DNA from: Marchantia polymorpha subsp. ruderalis
Lineage: Eukaryota > Streptophyta > Marchantiopsida > Marchantiales > Marchantiaceae
Direction of reading: 5' to 3'
Length of the DNA: 64,000 nucleotides
NCBI GenBank assembly: GCA_037833965.1
Contig: AP031352.1
Coordinates: 8,908,501 to 8,972,500 of the forward strand
The notes under the pieces are model-generated. The model did not search any database, was not told where the DNA came from, and saw nothing but the letters and a program-made list of their open reading frames with translations. Below, one piece after another: positions 10,239-21,150 of the stretch; the stretch's first letter is position 1; every line of letters starts with the position of its first letter. A program made the translations under genes and the position numbers.

Positions 10239-10472
10239 GTGCGTAATTGTGCACCATGCCACCTCCTAAACGTAGATGGCACTATGGACCCAAGCTTAGC
10301 AATAATACGTGTTGGCTTGAGGTGCATGCTGTGTGGGTCAGCTCGTCAGGCGGCCCGTATGTTGGTGTGTGATAGGTGTTCTAGGGGATGGCACATGTCG
10401 TGTATGACTCCACCTATCGATGTTATTCCGGCTGGACGATGGGTTTGTACTCGATGTACTTCAGAGGGGTAG
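10239..10472 (+). pseudogene. PHD zinc finger at the C-terminus of pol
   Basis: Directly after the integrase tail the frame encodes VDGTMDPSLA, then a perfect PHD spacing from 10323 to 10457: C-x2-C-x11-C-x2-C-x4-H-x2-C-x14-C-x2-C, with the conserved Trp two residues before the last Cys pair (RWVCTRC) and the core CDRCSRGWHMSC. The frame stops at TAG 10470-10472. PHD fingers read histone H3 tails (K4 methylation state in many cases). At the end of an integrase this would be a candidate targeting module, a role chromodomains play in other gypsy lineages; that role is inference. The finger itself is intact in this copy although a stop near 10228 separates it from the integrase frame. Confidence 0.85.
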
Positions 10473-10625
10473 ATGACTTGATTCTCACATGTTATGAATT
10501 GCAGATAAGCCACTAACGATGAGGCGACATAGCACCCGACCTACTGATTCACGCACCCACGAAGGTGTATAACATGTAATCGTAGATTGGGCTATCTGGG
10601 AGTTAGAGGGACCTGACCGCCAGCT
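10473..10625 (+). other. Untranslated spacer between pol and polypurine tract
   Basis: No coding signal is seen. The stretch lies between the PHD stop codon and the purine-rich tract next to the LTR, as expected for the 3' untranslated part of an LTR element. Confidence 0.5.
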
Positions 10626-10636
10626 AGGGGGGCGAG
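10626..10636 (+). other. Polypurine tract
   Basis: An 11-base run AGGGGGGCGAG (one C) lies just upstream of the LTR start. In LTR elements such a tract survives RNase H and primes plus-strand DNA synthesis. Position and composition support the call. Confidence 0.65.
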
Positions 10637-10639
10637 TTA

Positions 10640-11015
10640 TGACATTTGAGTGTGTACTCTCTCGCGCCTTATATGTGTGTATGTGTATGGGAGTAGCATG
10701 TCAGCGATGTAGAGTGTATGGCGATATGTATTCGCACGACAGCTGTCATGTGATTCAGTCTATTATTAAAAATAGTAGTCGCATAGGGTTTCAGGTCGTA
10801 GGGTATAGGTAAGAAGGCGACTCGAAGAACGTCAGTTCTTCGAGTCGAGCCTAACGAACCTAACGAGTTGGGAGTAGTGCCCGTGAACATCGACCTGTAC
10901 TCTCCGAGTGTGGAGTGGGTTTGGCTTGACTATGTTTTTGACGGTGACAGTTTCTTGCCAGTAAGGTAATCAGACCGACGAGTTTCCAGTGGGGAAATCC
11001 CGTACCTTTCAGTTG
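10640..11015 (+). repeat. 3' LTR of the gypsy element
   Basis: The repeat begins TGACATTTGAGTG next to the polypurine tract and contains a TATA-like element in CGCGCCTTATATGTG (about 10663-10677). At 11016 the first 102 bases of the same repeat recur (three mismatches), so the repeat unit is 376 bp from start to start. The end is TTTCA at 11007-11011 or a few bases later. Because the 5' LTR is outside the window, LTR status is inferred from position, the TG start and CA near the end, and the partial tandem copy. Confidence 0.75.
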
Positions 11016-11117
11016 TGACATTTGAGTGTGTACTCTCTCGCGCCTTATATGTGTGTATGTGTATGTGAGTAGCATGTCAGCGATATAGAGTGTATGACGA
11101 TATGTATTCGCACGACA
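11016..11117 (+). repeat. Truncated tandem copy of the LTR
   Basis: 102 bp matching 10640-10741 with three differences, two of them G-to-A. The match stops abruptly after CACGACA. It is the remains of a second LTR abutting the first, from recombination or a tandem insertion, later truncated. Confidence 0.85.
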
Positions 11118-12200
11118 CTATAGTTACTTAGACGAATCATAGCTCTCAATAACACAAGATATGGGATTTGAATAAGGTATCTATGTGTTTTTCCAAAAGC
11201 CGACTTGTAGATATGAATCAAGTCTTGGAACTATTGTTTCTGCTGTATGGTTATCATGGATACATTTTTATTTTTGTCAGTTTTTTTTATGATACTCAAG
11301 TTTTGCAAAGAGTTCCAATCACCAAAAGAAAAATATATTTGAGAGCTATTCATACTTATCATGCAACTCTAGTAGCACACTTTAGTATAAAAACTTACAT
11401 TTGCTTACATAGAATTAAACAACAACTAAAAATCGATATTCAGAATGTATCAAATGTAGGTTTGATGTTCATGTTAATCCAATTTGATATTATTGTACTT
11501 AGTTGTGTAGTCCACATGGCTTGATTATCTCCTTCAAAAATCAGGTAGTTCTATTGCCATGTTGAACAATGTAGCGAGTCACAACCTCGCCTTGTAAACC
11601 ATAAGCTTAAATTTATTAAGCTAGTAATGAAATCGTTATCGAGCATGTCACACTAAACAAGATCTGGACAAAGTTTGATCATTGTCAAATATAAGTTGAA
11701 AAAAGAAGCATATGATACTTATTGATGCACACATAACATAAGTGAATAGAACCTTCTGAAATTACAACTTTCCATTCTCTAATGGCAACAAGAATCAGGG
11801 TTCCCCAAAGATTAGTGGTAGCATAGATTGGATATTTCTGGGATGTTCTACTTCCGATGCGTCTCCCAGTTCCAATGTCCGAGCCATGTCTTAATGCTAC
11901 ATGTACTGTACTGTACTTATGATGAAAAACTCGATTGTACTGTGAGAAAGCATGAATTGGATGTATAGTCAAAGCTACCTTGTAGACAGTGTATGGGCGC
12001 TATCATACTGACCTGGATAACAAAGCAAAATCATGTCAGTTATGCGAGCGAGTTTGAATCCGAAGAAGTCACGCTTTGCACCACAATTTTGAAATGTGCT
12101 CACCTACTTACAGTCAGCATCGGGTAGTACTTGGTAGCAGTTAGGCACTGGTCGCCGGACGACAAGGCGTGAGACGGGACGAGACGAGACGACAGATGAC
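11118..12200. other. Flank with no recognised gene
   Basis: Open stretches at 11168-11524 (+) and 11685-11972 (-) exist, but neither shows a recognisable domain or exon neighbours. The region is fairly AT-rich. I see no supported gene. Confidence 0.4.
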
Positions 12201-12318
12201 TATGGAGCACGTCTCCCTCTCTTGTCACTTGCTTCTATCCCCAAATGGAGCTGAGAACGATCGCCCGAACGGGGGAGGAGGATGAGGAGGAGGAGGAGCA
12301 CTATGTAATCGGGTACGA

Positions 12319-13032
12319 TTATAGGTCGGTTTGGTTTGGTTGCGAGGGTTTGATGGAGAGATGCGAAGCACAGCAAAGTATCGCATCATCTGTTGGGCAG
12401 GTTCCGTTTTCTCTTGGATCATGTGGATCCTCCTCATCCTGCTCCTCCTCCTCATCCTCCTCTCCTGTTGCTGCTTCCAGTACAGTATTCGTCTTCCTCA
12501 TGGCACGCTTGGTGTCTGCCTGCCTGCGGCGATGCTCCATCGCTCGGGTGACGACATGCTCTGGCCACTGTTCCGTTCTCACGGCCGGCTTCTTGGCTTC
12601 GCGTTACTCGCTGGTACTCGACACTGCGCGAAGGAAGCAATCCACCGCTTTATTCCACGTCGCCGTTGTCCACAAGAGTCATCACAGAGCATTCTGTCCG
12701 GAAAAGGGCACAGTTCATGACGTGGGTGCGAAGCTTGGCTGTGCCAGCGAGCCACGCGGGTTGACATTTGAATCAGACGAGAGATTTTGCGCGAACGTGG
12801 TGGGGTAGAGAGAATCAGAGTTCTCGGGGACTTGTTGCGAGCAAAACATGAGCTGGTCCGGCTGCCTGCGGTGCGCAGCGTGGATCAGATTCGACTGCTC
12901 TTGAAGAATCTGCCGATTCCATTGAAGCTTCTGAACTATTCCAGACCTCCCGAAATGCTGCGCCCGTACACGTCCGATTCCCTTCTGCCCGGAGACCACC
13001 AGCCATGCGCCACCACGTTGTAGATACGACAT
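12319..13032 (-). other. Unrecognised coding-like segments, possibly a broken gene
   Basis: On the minus strand an ATG-initiated stretch of 105 codons (13032-12715) has a natural-looking composition. Further down, two adjacent frames give WNKAVDCFLRAV then, across a stop, AKKPAVRTEQWPEHVVTRAM and an acidic run of Glu/Asp. Together they look like pieces of one decayed or spliced gene, but no family is recognised and no consistent splice model was found. The opposite strand is also open (12245-12808), so coding direction is uncertain. Confidence 0.2.
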
Positions 13033-15787
13033 GAAGATTAGCGTGACTGATGGCCGGGTCCATCCAATACACGGCCTCCATCGGTTGCTTCATCCTGCAG
13101 ACGCGTCTTTTTTACATTTCTCTCTGGTCTTCCTTCTCATCGCCCTTTACGATCGAATTGGCGCACATTCGTTTGACTCAGCCCCTCGTTCCCAGAACGT
13201 ACGAGTCATCTTCTTCTCAGCGGGCGCTAAGCAGGAAACACTTGACACGTTTCTGTGGCACGATTCGCAATACTTAACACTAATTTAAGCTCTTGGTGAT
13301 TTCTGATCACCCGAGTCCATTCAGCGGTTTCGGCTGCTGTCTCATCGTCTACGACGACGGGCGGAGGGGCTTCTGAACAGGCTCGCGACAATATTCCACA
13401 CCCATTGACCAATCCGCCCGTGGTCACGAGAACAATGAATTCACGCTCGACTTCGCACTCGGTCCATGAGGAAGAAAGAAAAGTGATTATGGGCAGTCCT
13501 GGCCCTTGAGAGCTTGTCGTCATGGACACCGTCGGGTCCAGACGGACAGAGAGATCTCAGTTCTTTGTGTGCAGCCGTTCCGTCCGAGGGATCGACCAGT
13601 GAGGCTTGTGGTCAGATTCGAGAAGAAAAGATCACACACCGACGACAGTGAAGGAGCGAGCTGGGCTCGCTTGTTACAAAACGGTTCGATACTTCGTCTC
13701 CAAACGATTCTTGAAAGACTACTGAAATTGATCGATTGTTGTCGGTCTGGACGCCACACCAACCTGGCCGTTCCGATCGTTCGAAGAAATGCGACCATCC
13801 ATAACGATGGCATCCAGTAGTAAATTGGCTGGTTGAGTGGCCGGCCAGGCAGCCGTCTTCTTGACAGGTCATCCCAGAATATCAAACTGCAGATGGCGCC
13901 AGGAATGTAACCAACTCCACCAGACTAGTTCACGTGCAACCAACGATTGACGTCAAGAGTCGAAGAGAGCTTGCTTTCCTGCTGTCCATACGTGTTTCAG
14001 ATCACGGGCATCCATCCATCATACGAAGGGAAAAACAAAATCGAAGAAATAGGCGCATTGAGTGTCGGGACTCCATCAACATTCTCAAGATCGCGATGCG
14101 AAGAATCTTGAGCATCATGACTGAAGCAATCATGGTCTCAATCATACAACTGGAAAATCCTCTTCTGCCAAGCTAGTCAAGCCAACCATCATTATAACAA
14201 GAACGACATGCGTCGAATGTTCCACATGAGACAGACAGCAATTGAGTAGCTCGAACTAAAAATTGATCATGCTGCAGAACTGACAATTCAGGACATTCAG
14301 AGGAGAGGCTTCAGAGCTCAGCCGTGAATCGCGAGCAAGATATAGCAAATTTATCTTTAAATCAATGGTGTTTCTTCATATCGCTTGAGTGGTTCAAGTT
14401 CCAATATGGATCCTGCCTGGTGATCGTCAGCAAGTGGAGACTAAAAGCGAGAAGAAAGAAAGGCTAATTCACCAACAAGTGCCTCCCTCCATGCATAAAA
14501 AATTCACGAGAACCCAGGGCCAGGGTCTAGTCAAACGTTTCGAGAGTTAGCTGCAAGGAAAGTGTACTCTGGATCACCAACACCTGGCATCACTTGTAAG
14601 CTCACGTCCGGAAAAGAGTCGTTCACTCTTTCGTCCCTTCGGGAACATAGAATTCAAGTGCAATCAAGTGCAACAGAGGATCGCCCGGATATTCTCTGAG
14701 CACGCGACACTAGGGCTTATGAAATATGAAGCCAGATCGGTAGCATGTGAGGAAAAACAAGGCGCAGCGGTGACCATGGCTGCTCCAGGCCCAGACCCTG
14801 GAGGATGAAACGCTGCGACATGGAATGCGGAATAGACAGAAACAGTCATGCGAGGGTCCCGAGTGGGTTCAAAATATAAGTCCTCAATATTATCGCACCT
14901 CTCGACTTTATTACACAGAAGTATTCGACGGAGTGGTACGTTACTGGTTGATTCAGTTTTCGCTTCTAAGACTGCCACTATCTGCGACTGCAGCTGAGCG
15001 CTGTTCACTATGAAAACTACTCGCTACGGCTGCACTCGCTGTACCGAAGGACCTGCAGATGGTGGTCGCACATGATCGGAATAAAGTGGTGGACGCGAGT
15101 CTACAACCTAGCTTCGATTACATATCCTGCAGGTCCTTTTGGAAGCTCCGGACACCTCCTAATTGGGCTGTCAATTCCGAGGTCTGCACCGCAGAGACTA
15201 CTGTAACAATTGTAAATCTAGACTCGTAATGTCTAGAGAACCGAATATCATCGCAAAAAAAATAAAATTACTCAGAGGACGGCGAGCCTGTCACAAAGCT
15301 GACGGCCGTGTAAGCCTCCGTCTTCACTAACGCTCCCAATCTCTACCTGGACTCCGCTTTTCCCTCGATCTTGGTGAACCGTGCACGAAGACGATAGGAG
15401 AGAGGTCCCTACAGTTGAGAATCGAAGGTCGAGTCTACAAGCCTTGGAATCGATCAGTCAGACTACTACCGGAAGGTGATCGAGCCATGAGTATTCCAAC
15501 TGATAAACTTTGGGCGGCCAAAGAATTAGTTACAGGAACAAGATCGACCTAGATTTAATTTACAATGGAACTGAGCGTATCCCAGAGGAACGCACTGCAG
15601 AATTCATTCGAATAAGCTAACTTAGTCTAGCTAATTGTTGAAAATTGGACAATTGGCTGCTGAAATCGTTCACGTCCAACTAACCAGAAGTTCTCGATCG
15701 GGTCAGGCCTAGAGTTCTTTCGTTGAGCCATACAGCAGTCGTTTGGACGGGGTCGGCGAGACATCCGAAACTCGTACCTTGTGCCAC
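13033..15787. other. Intergenic, no recognised gene
   Basis: Short open frames on both strands (for example 13520-13885 minus) lack domains and consistent splice sites. The part nearest 15.6-15.8 kb is the likely 3' untranslated region of the xylosyltransferase. Nothing else is supported. Confidence 0.4.
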
Positions 15788-17495
15788 TTAATAAGTCGTC
15801 GACGTCGTCGGCAAGGTCGAAGTCGTCATCATGGGAACGCTCTGCCAGGTATTTTTGCCTAGGACCTCCAGAGGGTGGGCAGTATCGTTCCTGATGCGCT
15901 TGACCTTGGGCGTGCCGAGAGCCCTGTGTTGCAGGCCGTACTGTTGCAGAACCTGGTTGTCGGCAAAATTGAACGCCCTCTCCATCTGTTTCAGGCACCG
16001 GTCCACAGAGTAATCACCATAGCTTCCGCAAGGCTTGCAGCCCACGAAATGGGTGACGAATGGCCATCTGTCGTCTCCCAGGCCTGGATGATACTTCTCC
16101 ATCATCTCCTCATACTTCTCCACCAGAATGACCCAATATCCGTGCAGATAGTAAGAATTCTCCAGGAACACCTTCGGTTGAAGCTCGGCTTGGCGGGTGA
16201 CCAGCAAGTAGATCAGAGCAGACTGATCGTCGGCCTCGAATTCCGGTCTTCCCGTCAGAGTGGCAGTCAGCACCTTGCCGGCCTCCACTCTGATCTTGCC
16301 CTTGGGACCCATGGGAGCCCAGATGTCCAAAAGATCCAGCGACCACTGATTGTTCCTCATGAGGAAGCTTCCGGTGTTGAGACCGACCCAGTTCTTCTTA
16401 TTGTAGACCAGCTCGTCCCAACCGTGCAGAATCAGGTTGAAGTCCTTGTACTTGTCCATGGGCAGTTCGAACAGCATGTCGGTGAACATGGCGTCGGAGT
16501 CCATCCACCAGATCCATTCGACCTCGGGATGCGCCAGCATGAGCTTGCGCAGAAGCGGCAGCTTGGCCCAAAACCCAGCCATTTCTTGGTCCAAATGAGC
16601 CATGTTGTAGAAAATCTCGATGTTGTGCAACCGACAGTAGTCAATCTTATTTTTGATGGACTTGAGCAGATAGTGATCTCCCACCGGGTTGTCGCAAGGC
16701 TTCGGCTGAGACCCAGTGACCAGAAGAATGCGAGGCTTGCCGTTCGCCGCATACTTCATGCCCGGATTCTTCTCCAGCCACTCCGCTCTTTGTTCATTCC
16801 AGTCCTTGATTTCGGGTCCAAGGCTGTAAGGCTTGTTGGGATCACTCTCGGGCTCGGGCTCTTCCTCCTCATGCATCTTCTTCTCATCTACCTGCACACA
16901 TTGGATGTTGTTCATTCTGATCAGACGCTCGGCTCGCTTACAATTGTAAACTGCTATGATGCCCCTGCCACATTTTCACGCAAGCATTTGCAACACTGGA
17001 ATTGTACGGCAAGCAGTGACTGTCTCTCCCTCGGCTGCAAAGTGTCACGATGAGTTTTGGGTCTGTGTTACAGCGCAATGCCAGTCGACGTGAAGGTGAA
17101 CGACGCCATGCATGCAGGGCGGTCAGTGCGTCGGCGTGCGCAGACGATCTGACATTGCCCGATTGGTCGCGAGGAATAAGGGTGACACGTCTAGAAATAG
17201 GACGAAAAGAAAAGCTGAGACTGAGTCATTTGTTCGTGCGTACCTGCGTGAGAGAACGCTTGTGTTCATGCTTCTCGGCACTGTCACGAACATCTCCTCC
17301 GTTATCTTTGCCTCCGGGGAAGCCAAGGTTGCCAACTCCGATCGTGCCCCTGAGGACGAGGATTGTAACAAATCCGCAAAGCAATGTGATTTTCAAGTTA
17401 TTCAAGTTCCTCGCTCCCTGACGCCCTTTCAATCCTCCAAAGACGCCCTTGAATGAACTCGATCCAGCACCTCCCTTCTTGAAGTTATCCTTCAT
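15788..17495 (-). CDS. XXT: Xyloglucan 6-xylosyltransferase (GT34 family)
   Basis: A Golgi type II glycosyltransferase that adds alpha-1,6-xylose from UDP-xylose to the glucan backbone of xyloglucan. Two coding exons: 17495-17244 (84 codons, donor CAG/GTACGC) and about 16936-15788, stop TAA at 15790-15788; total about 466 aa, the family norm. N-terminal KKGG and Gly-rich cytosolic part, membrane anchor LKITLLCGFVTILVLRG (residues about 34-50), stem, then the catalytic domain: GKPRILLVTGSQPKPCDNP, VGDHYLLKSIKNKIDYCRLH, EWIWWMDSD with the DxD metal/UDP-sugar site (about 227-232), LNTGSFLMRN, EADDQSALIYLL, HPGLGDDRWPFVTHFVGCKPCG. All core motifs are intact. Uncertain points: the acceptor of exon 2 (16936 or 16927, both in phase), and the start, since an in-frame upstream Met at 17600 exists; the 17495 Met fits family length better. 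GT34 galactomannan galactosyltransferases are the alternative, but sequence is much nearer XXT. Confidence 0.95.
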
Positions 17496-18150
17496 CGTTG
17501 CTGCTTCTGAATCACTACTCTCAGCAACTCCTATCTCGCAGATAGGCGATAGCGTGCCAGTGATCTCCGGTTCGATCATGCAGTAGTAATTGAACAACAC
17601 ACCTCAATTCACTCACCCAGCACACTGACGAACGACGAACGACGACCACTACTACTCCACTCCTCGAGTCTGCTCGAGTTCTGCAGCAGCAGGAAAAGTA
17701 AACATAATAACACTAGTACTCATATGCTAGATAGCTATTGTGTCCAAGACTTTGTGTTCTAGAAAAAAGTGCTTATTGCTTGACGACGAGAGTCACCGCT
17801 GCAATTAATTGCTCCTCAACCGCATGCCTTGCTCTTGGCACTCGACGACTCCTGTGACTCTGACTCCTCTCTCTCCCTCTCTCTCTCTTGTCGACTCCTC
17901 GGTACTTGCTAGTACTCGTCAAGATCGTCCGTATCTATCGGTCCATCAGACTGTGGCGGTATGCCTGTCAGTTAGTCTGTATGCGTGTGTAATCCAGTAT
18001 ACTACCCCAGGAGCTGAGCTGCTTGCCTTGCCTTGCCTTGCTGCTTTGTGCTGGGGACGGACTGTCTACACGAGAAGGTAGGAGGTAGGTAGATAGATAC
18101 ATAACATAGATAGAACCCGGAGACGAACTGCTGCTGCTGCTGCTGATGTG
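17496..18150 (-). promoter_or_regulatory. Probable leader and promoter of the xylosyltransferase
   Basis: Upstream of the XXT start lie pyrimidine/purine-rich microsatellite runs (CT repeats at about 17870-17890, GCT repeats at about 18130-18145). No clear TATA box or factor site can be assigned. Included as the likely 5' region by position only. Confidence 0.3.
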
Positions 18151-21150
18151 CACTGCTAGCTCAGGTCGCAGAGGCTCCTACTTCAACTACTGCTGGCTGT
18201 CCCCTGCTCGCCTTCTTCTGTTCCATTTTCCTCTCGTTCGCTCCCTTCTTTCTCGCCTTCACTGCTCGCCCCCCGCCCCCCGCCCCACGCCCGCAACATC
18301 AACAGCGATCCTTTTCCCCGCGAATTCGCCCAAATTCTCTCTCTCGCCCTCGTCCTTCTCTCCTGCGTCGGCCGCCGGCCACGCGCCACGGGCTACGGGC
18401 TAACGACGGTCAACCCCTTCCCGACCTCGGCTACGTGGGCCTCGAGGGAAACTCGCCATCTCGTTTCAGTTACCAGCGAGCGAACCAACTTCTCACGAGG
18501 CCCAGCCACGAATTTACCGCGTCGTATCCACCCATCATGTGTTTACGTTGGCGTGCCCCGTCACGTCATTATTTGCCACCGGAGACGGCCCCGATCTCCG
18601 ATCCCCGACCTCGCAGTAACAGTTCCGAGTGAGAACTTGCGATTACAGACTGAACCGCATCATCGACCCAAATGTCTGAGCTATGGGATCCAATTGCCCA
18701 CGGTGCGACCAGGAAAGGAAGACGAAATGCAGTTACTGTACTGTATCGACGAAGAAGTCTCTCGTGACAGCGCCCATAACCTTCCAATATTCTCGAAATT
18801 TCCCCGCCCGTGTGTGGGAGTTTTTTCTGTGAGAGAGAGCATGACCAGAGGATCCAGTCATCGCAGTGGCTTGAAAGGTGAGTCGTGCTTGCCTACAGCA
18901 GGGTCAAACGTCTCCGCATGTGACGACAGTAAAGGTCGAAGTTCATACATGCTCTTCTTCAATCGGGGTGGACTCAGTAATACACGTGACGTACACTCTT
19001 CTTTTAATACACGTAACTTACTGATGTTGGTGTAGTGTGGACTAAGATTCATCCAGAGTCCTTCAATGGCCTAGACACTGATCGGCTGATGCTTCTCGTT
19101 TTCTTCTTTTCTGCGGACTCGGATTCCTTCTCGAAAGGCTCGAACAGGAAAGCTAGAGTCTTCATATCAGATTGAGTTTGTATCCGGTTGACCCTTAAAA
19201 CTGGATCAACTGGATCCTATCCGGAGTATTTGGAATAAACTGCGAGAAATTATCTTCAGCTATCATGCAGTATTATTCGCCTGATGACTGTTGGGAGAGA
19301 AGCGGTATAAAGCATATCGCAAACTCAAGTGCATGTCAACCTAATGGAGAACATTCCCCATTTATGTAAATAATCTTATGATGGGAAGGTCGTAGGCATT
19401 TTCCCATCCCTCTCGAGCATGCTCATTTGCAAGGTTTAACCACACTAAATTATGAGTATCATGCAGTCGAAACAAGAGTCGGCAGTGGATATAGCCAATT
19501 ATTATTCAAGGGGGAGGCCAAATGGATTAATAAATTCATGGGAGGACCCATCAAGGTTAAAGAAACAAACAAACGTGACACGGTAAATTGTGGTGAGAAC
19601 TATGTGCCAGAGCAATTAGAACAGTTATCATTAAATAGCCTCTCTCCATTTGATGGTTTCCCATCGCGGTTTTATTCCATGCGTCCCTTTCTGGATGTTG
19701 GAGGGTTGAATCCGAGGATCACGATGACGCACAGACTCACTTAACAGTAAGTATGTGCTTCGAGAACCGTCCGTCAAGCAAAGCAGGCGTAGTCGACGTC
19801 GTACCGTCCGACCGACGGGAACGGCGTGTGGTCTGGCACCTGGGTTGGCCGAAGCCGAGGTTGGGGAACGTAGCGGACCGTGTGCGGCGGTGCCGGGGCT
19901 GTCTCCTCTCCGCTGCGAAGGACCTTGTCTCTCGAGGGATGTCATACATTACAACTCTCTGCACATTATGGGAAGGTTCACATCACTTATTGCACCGACT
20001 TCGTTGTACTGTCGCCTCGAGGACTATGAAGCGAGATTCTATTGCCAATCTCAATTTGGCATGCTGCACTGCATCGGACCATTATTCTTGGAATTCTTGT
20101 CTCGCAGCGATTCCGTCCATCATGATTCCTCCTGGTTATTGTGTCCATGAAAACAAGGAGCGAGCAGTGCCCCGGCAACCCAGGTTACGGAACCCAACCC
20201 CAGGTCGGGGTACACGTGGCAGGTGTGGAAGCAAGGAACGGGCAGGCCATGACGGGAGCGCCCGAGGCGGCGACATCTGAGACGCTGGGGATGAAGCGGG
20301 AAGTATCGGCCAGGACATGATCGCGTCGAGGTGGGTGTCATCCGGCGGCGACTCCCCGGTTGCAGATGCTCGGTAACTTTAGTAATGTTGGGTTCCTCAC
20401 TGTACAGAGGGGAGCTCCCGGAACTCGGAACGACGACGCGGAGGACATTCGCGACGTGGTGGGCCCCGGATCCCAAACCCAATCATGTCTCAACACTCGG
20501 CTCGGAACCACGTCGGTAATGGTGCGAGGTCAAGTGGAAGTCGCGGAGGTTGCAAAGGAGGCATCCGAGCTGGACCCAATCAGAACGGGAGGAGACGCGA
20601 GTGATAGCCGCCGACAAGGGAAAAGACGGATCTGATTGGTCGCAAGAAACCGACCGCACCACGTGGCTGGTCACCTAACGACGACGCTCATAACAGGTTC
20701 TTGGAGCCTGGAGTGAGACGATAATGGCAACGTTACAATGAGCCTACCGTGGTTCTCCCATACTCACTGCGTGCGTGCGGGCGTGCGTGCTTCGCAGCGA
20801 GTTTCGGGGGCTTTCCCATGCCACGCATAGTTCGGTCCGGGTCACGCACGCACGTAGGCTTGCTGCACGATTCCGAGCGACTATGGTCTCGGCGTTGTTC
20901 TCTCAGAATAGGCGCGAGCGAGAGCAAGAGAACCCGGTGGTGGGAAGGTGTGGCTCATGCGCGCTCGATGCGCTGCAACGCGGATCTCCGCGGGGTTTGC
21001 TCAGATGTGATTCCTCCTCACTGTGCAACCGGCCTTGTCCTGGCACGCCGGTCCTCACCTCTTTCGCTACCGCAGCCTGCCCGTCATCATATTTCATGAC
21101 CTTTCGTCATTTTCTTGGCTGGGAATTTTGGCCGTGATTATTCCGGGGAA
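18151..21150. other. Moderately GC-rich region, no recognised gene
   Basis: Numerous overlapping frames on both strands reflect high GC rather than coding. None shows a domain or splice-linked partner. A GCGTGC simple repeat lies at about 20768-20790. Composition falls sharply to AT-rich sequence just after 21150. Confidence 0.4.

Larger units (their letters stand above)
1..11015 (+). mobile_element. Degenerate Ty3/gypsy LTR retrotransposon with methyltransferase and PHD finger
   Basis: A single + strand series of broken reading frames follows Ty3/gypsy order: CCHC knuckles (115-252), aspartic protease DSGA (1123-1134), C5-cytosine methyltransferase (about 1843-2790), reverse transcriptase (3086-3324 and 6840-7540, YIDD at 7208), RNase H (7640-7680 and 8461-8850), integrase (9133-10230), PHD finger (10323-10457), polypurine tract (10626-10636) and 3' LTR (from 10640). 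RT before integrase defines gypsy rather than copia. The 5' LTR and gag N-terminus lie upstream of the window. Two later insertions (3325-6839 and about 7681-8475) split it. Nonsense codons sit at 118, 1974, 2607, 7543, 7642, 7657 and 8725, with frameshifts between blocks, so this copy cannot be autonomous. The methyltransferase and PHD modules are not standard for gypsy elements. The family assignment is secure; the extent upstream is unknown. Confidence 0.9.

Noticed and set aside
11168-11524. 118-residue open frame as a real gene
   Set aside because: No recognisable domain, AT-driven composition and no splice partners; a copia fragment was considered but no motif aligned.
15875-17053. 392-residue open frame on the + strand
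   Set aside because: Antisense of the xylosyltransferase catalytic exon, which has all GT34 motifs on the minus strand.
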